Positions 48,561 to 53,236 of a stretch of 53,236 nt of DNA are shown piece by piece (position 1 is the first letter of the stretch; every line of letters begins with the position of its first letter). The stretch is from an uncultured Bacteroidales bacterium. GTDB taxonomy: Bacteria > Bacteroidota > Bacteroidia > Bacteroidales > Paludibacteraceae. The translations under genes and the position numbers were made by a program. The notes below the pieces were generated by a model. The model was given only the letters and a program-made list of their open reading frames with translations, was not told the origin of the DNA and searched no databases. The stretch is from the NCBI GenBank assembly GCA_902780495.1, contig CACZFM010000015.1, positions 1 to 53,236 of the forward strand, in the 5' to 3' direction.

Positions 48561-51248
48561 ATGAAACATATCTCCTGTTTTGCCATATTGTTTTGCCTGC
48601 TTTGCGCACTGCCCCTGTCCGCTAACCGAGACTGGGTGAAAATGAAAGCCGAAGCGGCCAATACCAAGGTCGTCATCTCGCGCCAATACAAACCTGCAAC
48701 CTTCAATCTGCAGTATTTCAACCAGACGACTCAGGCATGGACCAATGTGGCAACCAACTCCGTGAATGATATCACTATCAATCTGCCCGCCATCGGCGAT
48801 AGTGTCATGTTCCGCGGTCAGAACCCAACAGGTCTGAGCAAAGTGCAGAGTGGTGAACGCAAATTTATCAAACTGAGAGTCACCGCCGGTAAGGCCTCCG
48901 TCAGTGGTGATATCATGACGCTGGTGGATACGACGGAAACGGTTGTTACCACCGTTCCGGGCGACGGCTGTTTCTATCGCCTGTTTGAGGGCGTCGCCAA
49001 TCTGACTTCCGCCGAAGGACTGGTACTCTCTGCCCGATTCACCAACAAAGCGGCGTACAAGGAAATGTTTAGCGGCTGTATCGGTCTGACGGCCGCGCCG
49101 GATATGAGCGCGCTCGAACAGATTGACGAGGAAGCCTGCTACAAGATGTTCTACAACTGCGCCATCACTTCTTCGTGCGAGATGCCCTATCTGGTCACGG
49201 TGGGTGTGAATGGTTGCCAACTGATGTACCAGCGCTGCCGTTACATGACCCATGCCTACGACCTGATGGCGAAATATGTGGATACACAGTCCTATGCCTC
49301 GATGTTCTACGAATGTACCTCGCTGACCCATGCGCCGCAGATGTATGCCTATGAGATGCACCGCGCTACTTGTATCGGTATGTTCAAGAGTTGTTCATCG
49401 CTCATTTATGCACCTGATTTGACCATCCAATTGTTGGATGACCGTTGCTATGAATCGATGTTCGAGGGCTGTTCGTCGCTGGTGAATGCGCCTGTGCTGA
49501 AAGCCACCGACCTGGGCTATCAGTATGGCAACAAAATGACGCCCTATGCCGATTGCTATAAGTGGATGTTCAAGGGCTGTACATCGTTGCGGTTTGTCGA
49601 AGTCTATTTCTCCAAGTGGCGCGATGCCTATCCCAATACGGCCGACCCGACGGGCGTGTGGATGCAGAACGTGACGCAGACAACGGAGGGTGTGTTCTCG
49701 GCACCCTGTGACCTGCCTGATAAACGCGGAAACAGTTATATCCAGACTAAATGGCAGTTCCATTGCTTCCGTTTCTTCCTGTTCGATGTTTATACCAATG
49801 GCGGTGTGTGGGAAGATGACCATGATGATTACAGCAATCGTGCGTTCAAGGAAGAAGAACTCGACTTATCCACCCTGCAGGCGTATCGTGAGAACTATCG
49901 TTTCGTAGGCTGGAACACCGAGCCGGACGGTTCGGGCACAGCGTTCGATATGGCTGCGCTGCCCGATGAGACGACTGTCTATTATGCCGTTTTCGTTCAG
50001 TTGGTGCCGGATGATCCGTCTGTGACTTGTATCGACTATACCAATCTCTCGGACGCATCCGTCACATGCGACACATCCAATTTGAGTAACAGCAACGTAT
50101 GGAACAATTGGCACACGGCTTATGTGGATTACGGTCCGCGGAACCGCCTCAGCCGTCACACCATCCATCACCATCCCGCCGAACGCGACATGCGTACCAA
50201 TGGCCAGTTGCATACTTCGCTGCCGGATGGCAAACCTGCCGTGCGACTCGGCAACTGGAACAAGAAAGGTCGTGAACGCATCACATACACCTACACCGTG
50301 CCTGCCGACGAAGGCAATATCCTGTTGTTGCATTATGCTGCCGTGTTGGAGAATCCGGCCAGCCACGCCTCCAACGAACAGCCGCGTTTCACCCTTGAAC
50401 TCTACGAGCAAGGGCATAGCGATCAGATTGAGACCTGTTTTAACTTCGACTATATATCCGGCCAGATTGCCGAGGACCCCAATTGGCACACCGAGCGTGG
50501 CAATCTCTGTTGGAAAGACTGGACCACCACCGGTATCAATCTACGCGATTATGCGGGGAAGACAGTCAATATCTGCCTCACCACCTATGACTGCAAGCAG
50601 GGCGGACACTATGGCTATGCCTATTTTGGGCTGGAGTGCAGCAATGGCGAGATGAAGACCATCAGTTGCGGCACTGCCGAAGAGACCACTTTCCGCGCGC
50701 CGGAAGGGTTCAACTATCGTTGGTATCGGGAGGGCGATCCGGATAATATATTGGGCACGGAGCGTACGTTCACCGTCACGGCCACGGGCGGTGAGACCTA
50801 CCTTTGCGATGTCATCAGTCTCGAAGTGCCGGAGTGCTTCTTCACCCTGCGTGCCGTGCCGGAGACGCGTTATCCCCTGGCGCGTTTTGACACTGCCCGT
50901 ACCACCCTGGATGATGCCGTACTTCTCCATACCACTAACCTCAGTGCAGTCAGCAACGATGGCACTACGCCCAAGACACCGCATGAGGATGTGGACGGTT
51001 TCCGCTGGACGCTCAGCAAGAAAGCCACCGGCGAAGTGGTGGCGACCTCCAATCTGGAGGCACCGGATTTTCATATCGAAGAGAGTGGAACTTATCTGCT
51101 GACGCTGCAGACGTGGCTCAACAATGCCGATACAGGTATTTGCGAATCAGACGAAGAAACCAAGGAGATTGTTATTCTTCTGCCCGACCCGAATTGTATC
51201 TCGTTCCCCGGCATACTTGTCCCCGAACGAACGTGTATGGATGATTGA
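48561..51248 (+). CDS. Secreted DUF285/BspA-like and InlB-repeat protein
   Basis: The frame opens at 48498, upstream of the -7 box; ATG 48561 begins a signal peptide (KHISCFAILFCLLCALPLSA), giving 895 residues. One cassette matches those of the giant protein: a beta domain with DSVMFRGQNPTGLSK near 85, a solenoid (about 150-370) with ACYKMFYNC, GCQLMYQRC, TCIGMFKSC and CYESMFEGC units, and the InlB-type repeat FDVYTNGGVWEDD ... GWNTEPDGSG (about 410-475). A beta-sandwich, lectin-like region (about 500-700) and an immunoglobulin/PKD-like region follow. It lacks the C-terminal tail seen in the giant protein. It is predicted to be surface-exposed or secreted and is co-transcribed with the next gene. 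Confidence 0.85.
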   Translation: MKHISCFAILFCLLCALPLSANRDWVKMKAEAANTKVVISRQYKPATFNLQYFNQTTQAWTNVATNSVNDITINLPAIGDSVMFRGQNPTGLSKVQSGERKFIKLRVTAGKASVSGDIMTLVDTTETVVTTVPGDGCFYRLFEGVANLTSAEGLVLSARFTNKAAYKEMFSGCIGLTAAPDMSALEQIDEEACYKMFYNCAITSSCEMPYLVTVGVNGCQLMYQRCRYMTHAYDLMAKYVDTQSYASMFYECTSLTHAPQMYAYEMHRATCIGMFKSCSSLIYAPDLTIQLLDDRCYESMFEGCSSLVNAPVLKATDLGYQYGNKMTPYADCYKWMFKGCTSLRFVEVYFSKWRDAYPNTADPTGVWMQNVTQTTEGVFSAPCDLPDKRGNSYIQTKWQFHCFRFFLFDVYTNGGVWEDDHDDYSNRAFKEEELDLSTLQAYRENYRFVGWNTEPDGSGTAFDMAALPDETTVYYAVFVQLVPDDPSVTCIDYTNLSDASVTCDTSNLSNSNVWNNWHTAYVDYGPRNRLSRHTIHHHPAERDMRTNGQLHTSLPDGKPAVRLGNWNKKGRERITYTYTVPADEGNILLLHYAAVLENPASHASNEQPRFTLELYEQGHSDQIETCFNFDYISGQIAEDPNWHTERGNLCWKDWTTTGINLRDYAGKTVNICLTTYDCKQGGHYGYAYFGLECSNGEMKTISCGTAEETTFRAPEGFNYRWYREGDPDNILGTERTFTVTATGGETYLCDVISLEVPECFFTLRAVPETRYPLARFDTARTTLDDAVLLHTTNLSAVSNDGTTPKTPHEDVDGFRWTLSKKATGEVVATSNLEAPDFHIEESGTYLLTLQTWLNNADTGICESDEETKEIVILLPDPNCISFPGILVPERTCMDD

Positions 51249-51268
51249 TAATTGAAATATGTAAGTTT

Positions 51269-53236
51269 ATGAATATGAAGAAACTTTACCCCTCTGTTTT
51301 AGCACTTGTGCTTGTGTCTTTCCTTTGCGCCGGTTCTGTTTCCGCGCAGACGGAAGTGCCTGTCTTGCAATCCACCTCGCAGGATTTCTCGAAGATACTT
51401 TATCCCTTGCCCGCCAATGCGGTCGATTTGGGTACGGGTGTGGCGTGGGCAACCACCAACTATGATGCTACGCAGGGCTCCAAGTTCGCGGCGAACAACA
51501 ACGCCAAGGGACCGTACTATGCGCCTGATGAGGTGACACCTCCCGCTGATTGGCGTGTACCTGTGGCGGAAGACTGCGAACTGCTGACGTCCAATGAGAC
51601 CTACCGCCCCAATGCCTTGCTCACTATCTATAGCCGTATCAGTGATGCCTCCATCCAGATTCGCGGTTCGGGCTATCACGAGGGTGCGAACGATGCGCAA
51701 CACTGGGGCAATAGTTATCCGGACTATCCGTATATGCTCCTCAATTCATGGGGCAACGATGGCACGCAGACCCTGCTCATCTATTCGGCCGAGTTTGGTG
51801 ACTTGCGCTATGGCCATCTGGGGCAGTACTTTTCGCACTATTACACCGTGCGCCTTGTGTATGACCCCGTATCATTCAACCACTATATCATCCGTGTGCA
51901 TATCGGCGGGCAATATATCCAACAGATTCATGTGGCGGAGGGCGAACGCATCACCTTGGTCGCCACGCCTTTGGAAGGCCACTCTTTCCGTCAGTGGGGG
52001 CACGACACCAATGCCACCGACCCGCGCCTGACCATCACCGTCACAGGTAATGCTGACTATTACGCCAATTTCGACAACGAAAACTATGGCCCCGACGGAG
52101 GTGGCGGTGGCGATGAACAGCAGCCGGAAGATGAAGAAGAGACCATGTCGCCCGATGCTTCGGTCAGTGTGTGGCAGAACGTCACCCGCAGCACCATGAA
52201 GATTGTTTATGACCTCAGTCCGAAGACAGGCCGTGACGGCTATCTCTATACGCCCGTTGACCTCGGTTACGGTGTGGCTTGGGCGGACCGCAACGTTGGC
52301 GCTTATTCGCCCAATGAAGTGGGTGAATATTTCCGCTGGGGTGATCCTGTGGCGGATGTGTCGTTCAGCAGTGATGTCTGTCTTCCTGTGGAGGGCTATC
52401 AGACCTACGACCGCCTTACGCCCGAACAGGATGCCGCTACGGTCAATATCGGCACCGCATGGCGTATGCCCGATGAGGAGGATTACTACAACCTCAAGAC
52501 CAATTCCGTAATCTCGAACGGCAACACTTTCACCAATGCATCTGACCCTTCTCTGTCCATTGTCTTCCCTGCGGGAGGGTATATGGGCACGCAGCTGTAC
52601 GATGCCGGCTATCAGTACTACTGGTCGCGCCAGTATTCCAAATACGGCCGTAACTCCTGCTCCAACCAATATGGCTATTCGCCGAACGAGCATACCTGTT
52701 TTGCATTTGTGAGGTGTACGGATGGTCAGTATTATGTCCAGAACCGCGACAAGGACGATTGCTATGGCAATGAGCCTTACCTCGGTATGCCTGTCCGTGC
52801 GATGTACGACCCTTCTTTTGCCAAATACACCCTCACCGTACGTGTCGGCTCTTATACCTATCAGTTCATTGCCCAAGCGGGGCAGAACGTGGTAGTGACG
52901 GCGGTGCCGAATACGGGTTATGTGTTCGACCGTTGGACTGAAGACGGCAACACGGATGCCACACGCACCTTTACCGTCACGGGGAACATGACCTATACTG
53001 CCACTTTCAAGCAGGCGACGACCTATCATACCGTTACCGTCACTGCCTCTCCGGCAGGCTATGGAACAGTGGATGTACCTGCAGTAACGAATGTGCCGCA
53101 TGGTACGAATATCACCGTCAATGGCAGTCAGGCTACAATCTACAACACTACCGTCACCGCTACGCCTGCTGCCAACGATGCGCAATACACCTACACGTTC
53201 ACAGGCTGGACTAATGCGCCTGCTACGGTAAACAGT
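51269..53236 (+). CDS. Secreted FISUMP-like and InlB-type repeat protein, cut by the window end
   Basis: ATG at 51269 (or 51275) follows the previous stop by 20 nt and starts a signal peptide ending VSAQ; 656 codons stay open to the last base, so the 3' end is missing. Two repeats of a domain with DLGTGVAWATTN and DLGYGVAWADRNVG, the second followed by GEYFRWGDP and GTAWRMPDEEDYYNL, match the Fibrobacter succinogenes major paralogous (FISUMP) domain. Divergent InlB-type repeats follow each (GHSFRQWGHDTNATDP and GYVFDRWTEDGNTDATRTF), joined by a Gly/acidic linker near 280. A further repeat starts at the window edge. Function unknown; export is expected. Confidence 0.82.
   Translation, partial: MNMKKLYPSVLALVLVSFLCAGSVSAQTEVPVLQSTSQDFSKILYPLPANAVDLGTGVAWATTNYDATQGSKFAANNNAKGPYYAPDEVTPPADWRVPVAEDCELLTSNETYRPNALLTIYSRISDASIQIRGSGYHEGANDAQHWGNSYPDYPYMLLNSWGNDGTQTLLIYSAEFGDLRYGHLGQYFSHYYTVRLVYDPVSFNHYIIRVHIGGQYIQQIHVAEGERITLVATPLEGHSFRQWGHDTNATDPRLTITVTGNADYYANFDNENYGPDGGGGGDEQQPEDEEETMSPDASVSVWQNVTRSTMKIVYDLSPKTGRDGYLYTPVDLGYGVAWADRNVGAYSPNEVGEYFRWGDPVADVSFSSDVCLPVEGYQTYDRLTPEQDAATVNIGTAWRMPDEEDYYNLKTNSVISNGNTFTNASDPSLSIVFPAGGYMGTQLYDAGYQYYWSRQYSKYGRNSCSNQYGYSPNEHTCFAFVRCTDGQYYVQNRDKDDCYGNEPYLGMPVRAMYDPSFAKYTLTVRVGSYTYQFIAQAGQNVVVTAVPNTGYVFDRWTEDGNTDATRTFTVTGNMTYTATFKQATTYHTVTVTASPAGYGTVDVPAVTNVPHGTNITVNGSQATIYNTTVTATPAANDAQYTYTFTGWTNAPATVNS

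Noticed and set aside
51872..53185. 437-codon minus-strand frame at the right end
   Set aside because: It lies opposite the FISUMP/InlB-repeat gene, which has a signal peptide and clear domains; the antisense protein is Ile/Arg/Val-rich with no motif.

Overview
The window looks like chromosomal DNA of a Bacteroidales (Bacteroidota) bacterium. The evidence is the recurring Bacteroidota promoter (TTTG or TTG, a 20-nt spacer, then TAnnTTTG), found at thirteen places; the type IX secretion protein PorZ; Bacteroidota-type DUF5606, trigger factor and LptF/G proteins; and large BspA/DUF285-like and InlB-repeat surface proteins. The genus cannot be fixed from the sequence alone. Strong Shine-Dalgarno sequences are nearly absent, as expected, with one exception at about position 185.

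Layout. 1-564: a frameshifted small gene, a hairpin and the pnp promoter. 565-4924 (+): pnp, rpe, comEC-like. 4908-10825 (-): a compact, AT-rich surface-polymer operon (TPR-like protein, IspD/TarI-type cytidylyltransferase, HisC-like PLP enzyme, HAD phosphatase, TupA-like ATP-grasp, CDP-glycerol glycerophosphotransferase-like protein, GT2 glycosyltransferase). The first 29 codons of a lost sugar-nucleotide epimerase sit before the GT2 gene. 10826-11413: a repeat-rich gap. 11414-12411 (-): tRNA-Pro(CGG) and an AraC regulator. 12456-25376 (-): a twelve-gene run, DUF5606, Nif3-like, zinc ribbon, an unknown membrane protein, threonine aldolase, tig, mpl, eptA-like, dCMP deaminase, ctpA, trxB and an M13 peptidase. 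25439-26526 (+): smpB and a lipoprotein, fired from a promoter interlocked with that of the minus-strand run. 26527-27134: an 11-bp tandem array and a cluster of hairpins. 27135-32157 (+): topA, panD, tgt, lptG. 32165-37774 (-): greA, HIT, aspA, rdgB, porZ, preceded by a leader peptide/terminator and an unlisted 53-residue protein. 37819-39686 (-): an outer-membrane protein and a small BspA-like protein. 39837-46385 (-): a 2120-residue surface protein and an unlisted 57-residue protein. 46386-48462: a toxin-antitoxin graveyard with one intact pair. 48511 to the end (+): two more surface proteins, the last running off the window.

The most unusual signal is a set of five unrelated tandem arrays that all have a unit of exactly 11 bp, every one in a non-coding gap. 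Three lie just downstream of promoters (in predicted 5' leaders) and two lie beyond terminators. Other hidden structure: a duplicated 67-nt unit whose small hairpin keeps its size while its arms change sequence; a 128-bp inverted-repeat element against the surface-polymer promoter; a possible cysteine-rich leader-peptide attenuator before greA; and three degraded genes around one live toxin-antitoxin pair, two of them sharing a nearly identical promoter.

How the genes fit together. The window is mainly housekeeping: RNA decay, ribosome rescue, peptidoglycan recycling, lipid A modification and LPS export, protein quality control, transcript cleavage. Between these lie cell-surface variable loci (the polymer operon and the DUF285/InlB adhesin-like proteins) that carry most of the relics, repeats and signs of rearrangement. 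All calls come from reading the sequence and from recalled family motifs; no database search was possible.
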